The translations under genes were made by a program, and so were the position numbers. DNA of 64,000 nt from Aliitabrizicola sp031408575 (GTDB lineage: Bacteria > Pseudomonadota > Alphaproteobacteria > Rhodobacterales > Rhodobacteraceae), in contig JANNWS010000101.1 of NCBI GenBank assembly GCA_031408575.1, positions 22,855 through 86,854 of the forward strand. The letters are read 5' to 3'. The notes under the pieces are model-generated. The model worked only from the letters and a program-made list of their open reading frames with translations. It ran no database searches and was not told the origin of the DNA. The number at the start of each line of letters is the position of its first letter. Positions within the stretch are counted from its first letter, which is position 1. Below, piece after piece: positions 57,845 to 64,000 of this stretch.

Positions 57845-58978
57845 GTGGCTGATCCTGACGCAAAGGCGGCGCTGACCAGCGACCATGCCGAGCTTTACGA
57901 CACCGATGTTGCGCGGCGGTATTTCAAGAAGTTCGAGCGGATCACCGGGTATCTGCCGCGCATCGCGGCGGAGCTTGAGGCCGAGGGGCGGCTGACCCGG
58001 CTGGAGCAGCGCGTGATCGGCGGCTATGTGCAGGCGATTGCCGCCAGCTTCCAGGCGCTGTCGCTGAAATATCTGATGACCGGGCGGGATGCGACGGCCG
58101 GGCGTTTGACCTTTGACCGCCATGAAAGCGGATTTCCCATCACGCAAGAGCTGATGGTGATGGCGAATGACGTGCAGCAGGCCCAGCGGCATCTGGCGGG
58201 AACTGCGTCTGATGCGGAACTGAAAGACCGCATGATCCGGCAGATCGTGGGCGATCTTGCGATCCCGACCAAGCTGCAGTTCGCCCTGTCGCAGCGGCTT
58301 TACTATGAGGCGCTGAAGGCGGGCGGGCTGTTCTGGGCGCGCAATGACCCCGACGCGCAATGGCTGGAGGATCGCGGCGACCGCAGGGCGTACCTTATCC
58401 ACTGGGCGGTTTATGACAGCCGGATCAACCTGCCCGTCATCTACCTGATGGAGGTGGAGGATAGCGGGCGCACCGCGCTGCCCAATGACGACCGGCGTTG
58501 GCCCGAGGTGTGGGCGCATTTGATGGCGCAGTCGCTGGCTGGCCTGAAATTGCTGACCATCGCGCAGGGGTTTGATACCGATTTCGACGATCTGCACCCC
58601 AAACGTCTGCGGCGGCTGCATATCGGACCGATGTATTCGCACAGCTTCACCCTGCAATCGGGGCCGATCAGTGACGTTCTGGCGGATGCGAAGGCGCAGG
58701 CGGGCGATGACTGGGCGCTGGTCTGGACCATCGAGGATCTGCTGTCAGAGCGCGAAGAGGCGGTGAAGGACGGCTGGTTCGGGACGGATCAGCGGCAGAT
58801 CTTCACGCTTGATCCCTTTGCCGGGCGGGGGGCCGAGACGGGGGCGACGCGGACCGAGCGGATGGTCGTTCTGCCCGAGCGGCCGTTTCAGGTGCTGGTC
58901 GAAAAGAACCCGCCGGGGTTTGCGGATGTGCGCAAGTTCGTGGTGGGGTCCGGCGGGCGCGTGATCGCACAGCGGTAA
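57845..58978 (+). CDS. Conserved hypothetical protein, second gene of AAA+ operon
   Basis: Unrecognised; 377 residues, soluble, mixed alpha/beta. Helical N-terminal part (YFKKFERITGYLPRIAAELEAEGRLTRLEQRVIGGYVQAIAASFQALSLKYLM) leads to an alpha/beta C-terminal half with acidic EDSGRTALPNDDRRWPEVWAHLMAQ and an unusual YLIHWAVYDSRINLPVIYLMEVE strand set. The GTG start abuts the preceding stop (TAAGTG), so translation is coupled. A 61-base gap with a dispersed palindrome separates it from the ATPase gene. No catalytic motif can be named. Confidence 0.7.
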   Translation: MADPDAKAALTSDHAELYDTDVARRYFKKFERITGYLPRIAAELEAEGRLTRLEQRVIGGYVQAIAASFQALSLKYLMTGRDATAGRLTFDRHESGFPITQELMVMANDVQQAQRHLAGTASDAELKDRMIRQIVGDLAIPTKLQFALSQRLYYEALKAGGLFWARNDPDAQWLEDRGDRRAYLIHWAVYDSRINLPVIYLMEVEDSGRTALPNDDRRWPEVWAHLMAQSLAGLKLLTIAQGFDTDFDDLHPKRLRRLHIGPMYSHSFTLQSGPISDVLADAKAQAGDDWALVWTIEDLLSEREEAVKDGWFGTDQRQIFTLDPFAGRGAETGATRTERMVVLPERPFQVLVEKNPPGFADVRKFVVGSGGRVIAQR

Positions 58979-58999
58979 GCAGCGCGTAGTTGGGTGGAG

Positions 59000-59020
59000 G
59001 CCCCGGATCAGGTCCGGGGC
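59000..59020. repeat. Palindromic repeat, copy C (CCCCGGA family)
   Basis: Stem GCCCCGGA (59000-59007) with TCCGGGGC (59013-59020), loop TCAGG. Same family as 42302-42322 and 42379-42399; here it lies between two genes of the AAA+ operon. Confidence 0.75.
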
Positions 59021-59041
59021 TGCGAGCGACGAGGGTGGTTG

Positions 59042-60970
59042 ATGAGCGGCACACGGGACACGATGGAACTGCCGGAGGCGGCGATCCGGGCGCATTATGC
59101 GGCGGCGTTGGGGCTGCTGGAGGGGTTCGACCATGCGCCCCGTCTTGGCACGGCGCAGGCAGCACCTCAGGTCGAGCGGTCGGCCGGCATCGGCGTGCGG
59201 CGTGCAATGCGTTCGACCGTGCCGGGGTTGGTGACGCAATCCACAGCAAGGCCGGGCGGTGTGCGGCTGATCGGGCGGATCGAGGGTCTGGGCGATGGCC
59301 TTGTGTCGCCGGTGCAGGCGAGCGTTCTGCATGCCTTGCGGCGCGCGCTGGCAATCGCACTTGGGATGGGCGAGGCGTTCTCGGCGCAGACCGGGTTGGT
59401 GGAATTGAAGACCACCAACAAGGTGCAGCTTCTGACCGGGCCGAAAGCGCAGGACCTTGGCGAATTGCTGGCGGCAGAGGCGCTGGTGGTGCTGCATGTC
59501 TTCGCAAACGCCACGGCCTTTCTGCTTGCGCCGCATCTGGGCGAGGTGACGGTCGAGGTCGGGGGTGTCGATGAGGTGCTGACCGACAACGCGATGCTGG
59601 CCCTGCAGGGCGTGCTGTGGGAACTGGATCAGGACGTTGGCACGCTAGCCACGGATGATGCGCGGCTGGTGGCCACGGTGGCGGGGTTTGCCGAGCAGTT
59701 GATGGCGAAGGTGGCACTTCGGGCGCAAACGGCGACGCGCACAGCGCCGTTCGCGGGCGGGTCGTGGCGGGTGGAGGCGGATGAGCTGACGCTGGCGGGG
59801 TTCACCCCGGCGCGGGTGGCGAAGGGGTCCACCCTGACCATGACCTTCAAGAAACCCGAAGAAGTGATCGGCAACCACATTGCCAAATCGCAGGCGCTGC
59901 GGCTGGCGAAAATGCTGATGGCCTATGATTTCCAGCGCAAGCTGAACCCCTTTGCCGAAGTGGGCGGGTTCATCTTCACCTTCATGGGCGACGGCAAGCC
60001 GGGGACGGGCAAGACCACGCTGATCCAGATGATGGCGGGGTTGTTGGATGGTTACTGCAAGGTCGCGGGCTATCCGTTCCGGTATCAGAACTTCTCCATC
60101 GACCAGATCGACAGCTATCAGGGCAAATCGGGGCAGAACGCGAAGGCCTTCGTGACAAGCGTGCTCGACCCGGCGGTGATCGGCTTTGGCACCATCGACG
60201 ATATTGATCAGGTCGCAGGCAAGCGGGGCGACCGGCAGTCGTCGGCCGGTCAGCAAGAGGTGACGGCGGTTTTCATGGAGGCGTTTGCGGGCGCGAATAC
60301 GGTGGTGCGGGGGAACTGCACCTTCGGCATGTTCAGTAATTTCCCCGAAAACGTGGACGACGCCTTGCGCCAACGGGCCGGCGCGCGGTTTCTGGTGGAC
60401 GGGCCGCAAAGCCGCGAAGATTACATCGACATCCTGACTTTGTTGTTGGGGAAGAACCATGCGATCCCGGTGGGGGATCATGCGCTCTATGCCGCGCAAG
60501 AGATACGGCGGGCAGTGGCGGAGAGTTTTGAATCTCACGGGCGGCCCAAGGAAGAGGGGCTGTTGCGGGTGTGGGATCAGGTGTCGGCGCAGATCGGGCC
60601 GCTGGACACGCTGGCGAAACTCGGGGCGTATCTGAAAGCCATTCAAGGGGCCGATCCGCGCTTTACCGGGCGGGCGGTGAAGAACATAACCGATGCGGTG
60701 AAGGTGCGGGCGATGGACTTTGAGCTGCCGGATGAGTGGATGGAGCGGCCCGAGTTGTTCCTGTTCAAAGGCTATGACGAGAAGGCGGCGATGATCCGGG
60801 GGCTGATGCAGCCGATCACCGTGGAGATGGTCGTGCAGGAGATCAACCGCTACGCGGATTCGGAATTCCGCTATGCCGACAAGTCGGACGAGGTGGCCAT
60901 TGTGGGTATGGTGCGGGAGATGGGGCGGGTTGAGGAAGCGCGGCGGCGGTTCGGGGAGGGGAAGGGGTGA
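59042..60970 (+). CDS. AAA+ family ATPase, core of an uncharacterised operon
   Basis: A 642-residue ATPase. Residues ~1-280 form an N-terminal region of unknown fold (RLIGRIEGLGDGLVSPVQASVLHALRRALAIALGM, LGELLAAEALVVLHVFANATAFL). The AAA module has Walker A GDGKPGTGKTT at 316-326, a Walker B-like VIGFGTIDDIDQ, a sensor-like NCTFGMFSNFPE and an arginine-rich ALRQRAGARFLVDGP segment. The C-terminal helical region ends VREMGRVEEARRRF. Close relatives are not recalled by name. It presumably remodels or loads a partner among the neighbours. Confidence 0.78.
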   Translation: MSGTRDTMELPEAAIRAHYAAALGLLEGFDHAPRLGTAQAAPQVERSAGIGVRRAMRSTVPGLVTQSTARPGGVRLIGRIEGLGDGLVSPVQASVLHALRRALAIALGMGEAFSAQTGLVELKTTNKVQLLTGPKAQDLGELLAAEALVVLHVFANATAFLLAPHLGEVTVEVGGVDEVLTDNAMLALQGVLWELDQDVGTLATDDARLVATVAGFAEQLMAKVALRAQTATRTAPFAGGSWRVEADELTLAGFTPARVAKGSTLTMTFKKPEEVIGNHIAKSQALRLAKMLMAYDFQRKLNPFAEVGGFIFTFMGDGKPGTGKTTLIQMMAGLLDGYCKVAGYPFRYQNFSIDQIDSYQGKSGQNAKAFVTSVLDPAVIGFGTIDDIDQVAGKRGDRQSSAGQQEVTAVFMEAFAGANTVVRGNCTFGMFSNFPENVDDALRQRAGARFLVDGPQSREDYIDILTLLLGKNHAIPVGDHALYAAQEIRRAVAESFESHGRPKEEGLLRVWDQVSAQIGPLDTLAKLGAYLKAIQGADPRFTGRAVKNITDAVKVRAMDFELPDEWMERPELFLFKGYDEKAAMIRGLMQPITVEMVVQEINRYADSEFRYADKSDEVAIVGMVREMGRVEEARRRFGEGKG

Positions 60971-61386
60971 AACTTATTGGAATTGCCGTATTTTCAGTCG
61001 CATTGCAAACTTCTGCGCTGCATTCTGAAACACTCTACTGCACGTTGAGTGACGCAATGTCGATTTCTGACCAAGGAATAATGGAGCCACATCCACTCAA
61101 AGATGTATTACTAAGTTATCAAGCCACCGTAGAACTAGAGACCGGAAAAGTCTTTCATCCTGAATTCGGAACATCAAGTTATGAATTTATTGAAATACTA
61201 GACCATGGCTCTGACATCTCCTCATTCAAAGTAATTGCCTATTCGAAAGAAGGTTCACGCCTAGAGGCTGGTATTAGTAGTTTTAGGAACGCAGCCTACT
61301 TTGAAATAAAAACGTATGCCGAAGGACCAACAAAGCCATTCATCGCGGTGACTGGCGGATACTTTGCATATGGTGTTTGCAAATGA
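60967..61386 (+). CDS. Small AT-rich exported protein embedded in the AAA+ operon
   Basis: A 139-residue protein with a typical signal peptide (MKLIGIAVFSVALQTSALHSETLY; cleavage near residue 20) and a beta-rich mature part with two cysteines (LYCTL and the C-terminal GVCK) that could pair. No family recognised. Base use is unlike the neighbours: blocks 61081-61140 and 61141-61200 have 42% and 32% GC by count, and codons such as AGA, TTA and ATA appear. Yet it overlaps the ATPase stop (GTGA) and the next start (ATGA), so it is fully coupled into the operon. Confidence 0.75.
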   Translation: MKLIGIAVFSVALQTSALHSETLYCTLSDAMSISDQGIMEPHPLKDVLLSYQATVELETGKVFHPEFGTSSYEFIEILDHGSDISSFKVIAYSKEGSRLEAGISSFRNAAYFEIKTYAEGPTKPFIAVTGGYFAYGVCK

Positions 61387-62750
61387 AACGCCTCATCGAA
61401 AAAGGCCTGATGTTCGGCAACCTCGTCGAGGTGTCCTCGCCCGCATTGGTCGAACGCTACAACCGCGCGCTCAAACATCTGACGGGCAAAGAAACGAAGC
61501 TGACCGATTTCCATGTCGATATCTCGGGCTATGCCCCCGAGATCGGGGATGAGCTTGCCGATGACCTTTACCTGAACCCGAACGGGTGCAACCGGCAGTT
61601 CATTCTGCTCACCACGGCGCAGAAAACCGCGCCGCTACTCAACGTGAAATTCTCCACCTCGCGCGGCATCCTGAAGCAGTTCTACGAAGCGAATGACGCG
61701 CAACTGTTCGCGCTGACGGCGCGGGATTCGGTGTGCGGGGAGTTGCAGAATTCGGTCTATGAGGTGTCGAGCGCGGCGAAGCTGTTCGACATCCGCCGCA
61801 TCACGGTCGAGGCGGATACGATCGGCGGGCATGTCAAGGATGCCGGCGCACTTGCGGCCCTGATCGAGCGGTTCCGGCGGGAGCCGGAGGGGTGGCGCGA
61901 CGATGTGCTGATTGCCGAGATGATCGGGCTGGCGAAAAAGACCGGCGATGTGACCCGCGTGCCGGTGGCGCTGCCCGCGATGACGTTCGAGCAGGGCAAT
62001 TTCTGGACCAGCTTTTTCGGCGGGCTTTACGTGTTCCGCGATCTGCACCGGCCTGCGGTGATCTCTTCTGGTCCGAAAGGCAGCCTGGGCGCGATGCCGG
62101 TGCCGGTGGCGGACCTGACCGACCGCAATTCAATTGCCGACTGGATGGAGCGGAACCAACTGGTGGAGCCGATTGTTCAGGCAAGGGGCATGGATGCGGC
62201 GGCGGTGCTGCGCCAGAAGATGGATTTCATTCTGGTGGATGCGGCGGATGCGCTGAACCTTGATCTGGGGCAGGCGACGCGGGCCGATTTGCGCAAGATC
62301 GCGCAACGGTTGGGGAGCGCCTTACCGGAGGAGTTTCTGGCGCTGGCCGCCCTTCTGCGCTGGGTCGAGGGTGGGGGCGACTGGCCTAAGATAAGCTCGG
62401 AACATCCGGCCTATTTCTATACGCTGCGGGCCAAGGCGCATAAGGACCGTGATCTGGTGAACATGCTGCTGGCGGCACTGGCCCCGCTGGATGTGCGCCA
62501 GTTGTTCATCACGCATAAAGAGCTGTTCTACGCCACCTATGCCACCTGGTCGGATCGCAAGCGCGGCTATGTGGCGGATTTTCTGGAACGGGAGTATCAG
62601 GTGGACAAGGCAGGTGCGCGCGCGGCGCTGTTCGGGCCGGAGCCGGGGATGGAAGGCGATCGCCCCGACCCGCGTCCCGGTCCGGCCCCGGCACGCAGCC
62701 TGGTTGATCTGGTCGGCCCCTGGGGTGCGGTGCGGAAGGGAAAGCGATGA
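61383..62750 (+). CDS. Conserved hypothetical protein, fifth gene of AAA+ operon
   Basis: Unrecognised soluble protein of 455 residues. The N-terminus KRLIEKGLMFGNLVEVSSPALVERYNRALKHLTG is helical; a central region has regular alpha/beta pattern (CNRQFILLTTAQKTAPLLNVKFS; DFILVDAADALNLDLGQ) and the C-terminal 50 residues are Pro/Arg/Gly-rich and probably flexible. No metal, nucleotide or protease motif. Start at 61383 overlaps the previous stop; end overlaps the next start (ATGA at 62747-62750). Confidence 0.72.
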   Translation: MKRLIEKGLMFGNLVEVSSPALVERYNRALKHLTGKETKLTDFHVDISGYAPEIGDELADDLYLNPNGCNRQFILLTTAQKTAPLLNVKFSTSRGILKQFYEANDAQLFALTARDSVCGELQNSVYEVSSAAKLFDIRRITVEADTIGGHVKDAGALAALIERFRREPEGWRDDVLIAEMIGLAKKTGDVTRVPVALPAMTFEQGNFWTSFFGGLYVFRDLHRPAVISSGPKGSLGAMPVPVADLTDRNSIADWMERNQLVEPIVQARGMDAAAVLRQKMDFILVDAADALNLDLGQATRADLRKIAQRLGSALPEEFLALAALLRWVEGGGDWPKISSEHPAYFYTLRAKAHKDRDLVNMLLAALAPLDVRQLFITHKELFYATYATWSDRKRGYVADFLEREYQVDKAGARAALFGPEPGMEGDRPDPRPGPAPARSLVDLVGPWGAVRKGKR

Positions 62751-63013
62751 TCGGCATTATCGGACTGGTGGTGTTCGGGTTTCTGGGCCTGTCGGTGATC
62801 TATGTCATCGTCGCGTTTTATTCCCGGTCGGTCCGGCGCGAAAAGCTGGAGAAAGAGTTCGACGCCGGCGGTGTGGCGGGGACGCGTGAGGACCACATCG
62901 CGCGGGGGATTGCCGCCTATGAAAAGGGCCTACGCCGTCAGCTTCTGTGGCTGGTTTATATCATTCCGATGGTGGGTGTCGGCGTCACCGTCTATCTGGT
63001 GAACTATCAGTAG
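62747..63013 (+). CDS. Small two-helix membrane protein
   Basis: An 88-residue protein with two predicted membrane helices (IGIIGLVVFGFLGLSVIYVIVAFY and LLWLVYIIPMVGVGVTVYLV) joined by a charged loop of about 40 residues (RSVRREKLEKEFDAGGVAGTREDHIARGIAAYEKGLRRQ). It could anchor the soluble operon products at the inner membrane (inference). Start overlaps the preceding stop; 26 bases separate it from the next gene. Confidence 0.75.
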   Translation: MIGIIGLVVFGFLGLSVIYVIVAFYSRSVRREKLEKEFDAGGVAGTREDHIARGIAAYEKGLRRQLLWLVYIIPMVGVGVTVYLVNYQ

Positions 63014-63039
63014 GTGTGCGGGCAATAGGAGTTCGGGCG

Positions 63040-63702
63040 ATGTGGCGTTACCTCAAATGGGGCTTTCGGATTTTCCTGGCACTGCTGATCGGCGGGTTCC
63101 TGCATTATACCCTGCCGCAACGCGACATCGTGCGGATCACGGGCACCTATAACCGGCTGACCACGGTGGGCGAGAACTGGATCTTCTACTCCACACCGGA
63201 TGCGGGAACCGGCGAGTCCACCACCTCGCGCGATATCCGGTTCATCGAGGCGGTGCGCCCGAATGACCGGGTGATCGTTTATCGCAACGAGGATACCGGC
63301 TGGATCTGGCCGCCCTATTTCAAATACGCAAGTTCCAACCTGCAAGCCGAGGCGACCAACAAGATCTCGTCGCGCGAGGCGCCGCAATGGGTGGCGGTCA
63401 CACATTACGGCTGGCGGATCGCGTGGCTGTCGATCTACCCCAATGCGGTGAAAGTGCGCAGTGTGGACGGGCCGGATGTGCAACTGATCCCCTGGGTCAG
63501 CATCATCGTGCTGCTGGCGCTGGCGATCCTTGCGTTCATGGTGCGTCGGATGTGGCTGCAATTCCGCGAGCGGATGGTTGATCCGGCACTGGAGAATGTG
63601 GGCGATGCGTTTGACCGGGTGGATGCCTCGGCCGATGCCGCAAGGGTGCAGGCGCGTACCAGCTGGGGGCGGTTGCGGGCGTGGCTGTCAAGCTGGCGGT
63701 AG
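63040..63702 (+). CDS. Bitopic membrane protein with periplasmic domain (DUF1523-like)
   Basis: A 220-residue protein with an N-terminal membrane helix (WGFRIFLALLIGGFLHYTL), a periplasmic domain of about 125 residues (PQRDIVRITGTYNRL; RNEDTGWIWPPYFKYASSNLQAEA; VTHYGWRIAWLSIYPNAVKVR) and a second helix (LIPWVSIIVLLALAILAFMV) followed by a cytoplasmic helical tail. From memory the sequence fits the DUF1523 family of Rhodobacterales, of unknown role. AGGAG precedes the ATG at 63040. Last gene of the operon. Confidence 0.75.
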   Translation: MWRYLKWGFRIFLALLIGGFLHYTLPQRDIVRITGTYNRLTTVGENWIFYSTPDAGTGESTTSRDIRFIEAVRPNDRVIVYRNEDTGWIWPPYFKYASSNLQAEATNKISSREAPQWVAVTHYGWRIAWLSIYPNAVKVRSVDGPDVQLIPWVSIIVLLALAILAFMVRRMWLQFRERMVDPALENVGDAFDRVDASADAARVQARTSWGRLRAWLSSWR

Positions 63703-63764
63703 GGCATTCGGTGCGCGCCCCGTTTCGGCGGTCACGATGATGGCAAAGGTCTGCGTGCCTTTGG

Positions 63765-63788
63765 CGAGGATATTTTTGCGGAGATGAA
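63765..63788 (+). repeat. Dispersed 24-base element (copy 3)
   Basis: Reads CGAGGATATTTTTGCGGAGA, continuing to TGAA, 62 bases past the last operon gene. Compare 43394-43417 and 45169-45192. Confidence 0.65.
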
Positions 63789-63795
63789 TGACAAG

Positions 63796-63875
63796 CGACC
63801 TGTCCCCCCGTTAGTTCTCTCGGTCTGATGTAGCGTCTGCCCAACCTTGAAGGAGCAGACGAATGCGAAAGAGTT
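63796..63875 (+). mobile_element. Left end of an IS3-like insertion sequence, truncated
   Basis: GACCTGTCCCCCCGTTAG from 63797 resembles the terminal inverted repeat of IS3-family elements (IS407-like), and the next ~60 bases lead to GAAGGAG and an ATGCGAAAGAG start as in the first transposase ORF. The reading frame then stops after six codons (MRKSSS), and the sequence diverges. This is from memory of the family and needs a database search. Confidence 0.5.
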
Positions 63876-63953
63876 CGTCCTGAACAACGTCCATCCCATT
63901 GATTTTGTTTTAGATAGTCACGGTTCTTCTCGCCGTTTCCTGCAAGGTTTTGT

Positions 63954-64000
63954 ATGATTTCATTCAGAACCCTGCAATTTTGGTTTGCCGATGAAGCACC
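63954..64000 (+). CDS. Possible CDS start running off the window
   Basis: An ATG at 63954 opens a frame (MISFRTLQFWFADEA) that continues past the right edge. AAGG lies 8 bases upstream. The surrounding ~125 bases are AT-rich, unlike the rest of the window. Too short to identify. Confidence 0.25.
   Translation, partial: MISFRTLQFWFADEA

Noticed and set aside
57029..58657. 542-codon minus-strand frame
   Set aside because: Antisense to two genes of the AAA+ operon that show proper starts and coupling.
1..64000. CRISPR arrays, tRNA or rRNA genes, riboswitches
   Set aside because: No regularly spaced direct repeats, tRNA cloverleaf 3' ends or rRNA-like stretches were recognised by reading; short RNAs could be missed without a covariance search.

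Overview
The window reads as a chromosomal segment of a high-GC alphaproteobacterium, most likely a member of the Rhodobacterales (Rhodobacteraceae / Paracoccaceae). The basis is the GC-rich codon usage, the trpA-ychF neighbourhood, an ScfR-type short-chain acyl-CoA regulator, a complete beta-hydroxyaspartate cycle (bhc) locus, and intergenic palindromes of kinds common in that group. No rRNA, tRNA, CRISPR array, origin or intact insertion sequence was seen. An IS3-like left end is cut off near the right edge.

Layout. 0-11 kb: mostly housekeeping genes (pth, rplY, lldD-like, trpA, ychF, an exported sulfatase, rarA), with an FkbM-type methyltransferase and a small monooxygenase-like gene between pth and rplY. 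11-16.4 kb: a gluconate/L-idonate/ketogluconate module (lactonase, idnD-like, 2-hydroxyacid dehydrogenase, gno/idnO-like, gntK, LacI regulator) with a GntR/IdnR-like operator inside the divergent promoter. 16.4-21.2 kb: an ScfR-family regulator divergent from malyl-CoA lyase and malate thiokinase (mcl-mtkA-mtkB). 21.4-23.9 kb: an orphan phage tail-fibre cassette with a glycine-rich fibre protein and a 17-codon micro-ORF in an alternating hairpin. 23.9-35.2 kb: an 11-gene minus-strand operon plus a divergent SDR for uptake and breakdown of an unidentified (deoxy)sugar or sugar acid, with a FadR/GntR-type operator. 35.3-37.9 kb: a P1B-4-type metal ATPase coupled to phosphoglycolate phosphatase. 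38.0-43.4 kb: bhcR and bhcABCD. 43.5-50.3 kb: a GAPDH-family gene, then a purine (urate to glyoxylate) pathway with a PuuE-UraD fusion and a cytochrome-c-tailed PuuD. 50.4-55.3 kb: a membrane cNMP-binding protein, galM, and the zinc regulon znuA / zur-znuC-znuB with a Zur box. 55.4-56.7 kb: an M20 peptidase. 56.8-63.7 kb: a tightly coupled seven-gene operon of unknown function built round an AAA+ ATPase and a coiled-coil protein, with one markedly AT-rich small exported protein embedded in it.

How it fits together. Several neighbouring modules make or consume glyoxylate: Mcl releases it from malyl-CoA, Gph starts the phosphoglycolate route to it, AllA releases it from ureidoglycolate, and BhcABCD turns two glyoxylates into oxaloacetate without CO2 loss. 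The segment therefore looks like a C2/glyoxylate assimilation hub. Two items look least described: the 56.8-63.7 kb AAA+/coiled-coil/membrane operon, and the co-location of malate thiokinase/malyl-CoA lyase with the beta-hydroxyaspartate cycle, which on paper would split C4 acids into acetyl-CoA without decarboxylation.
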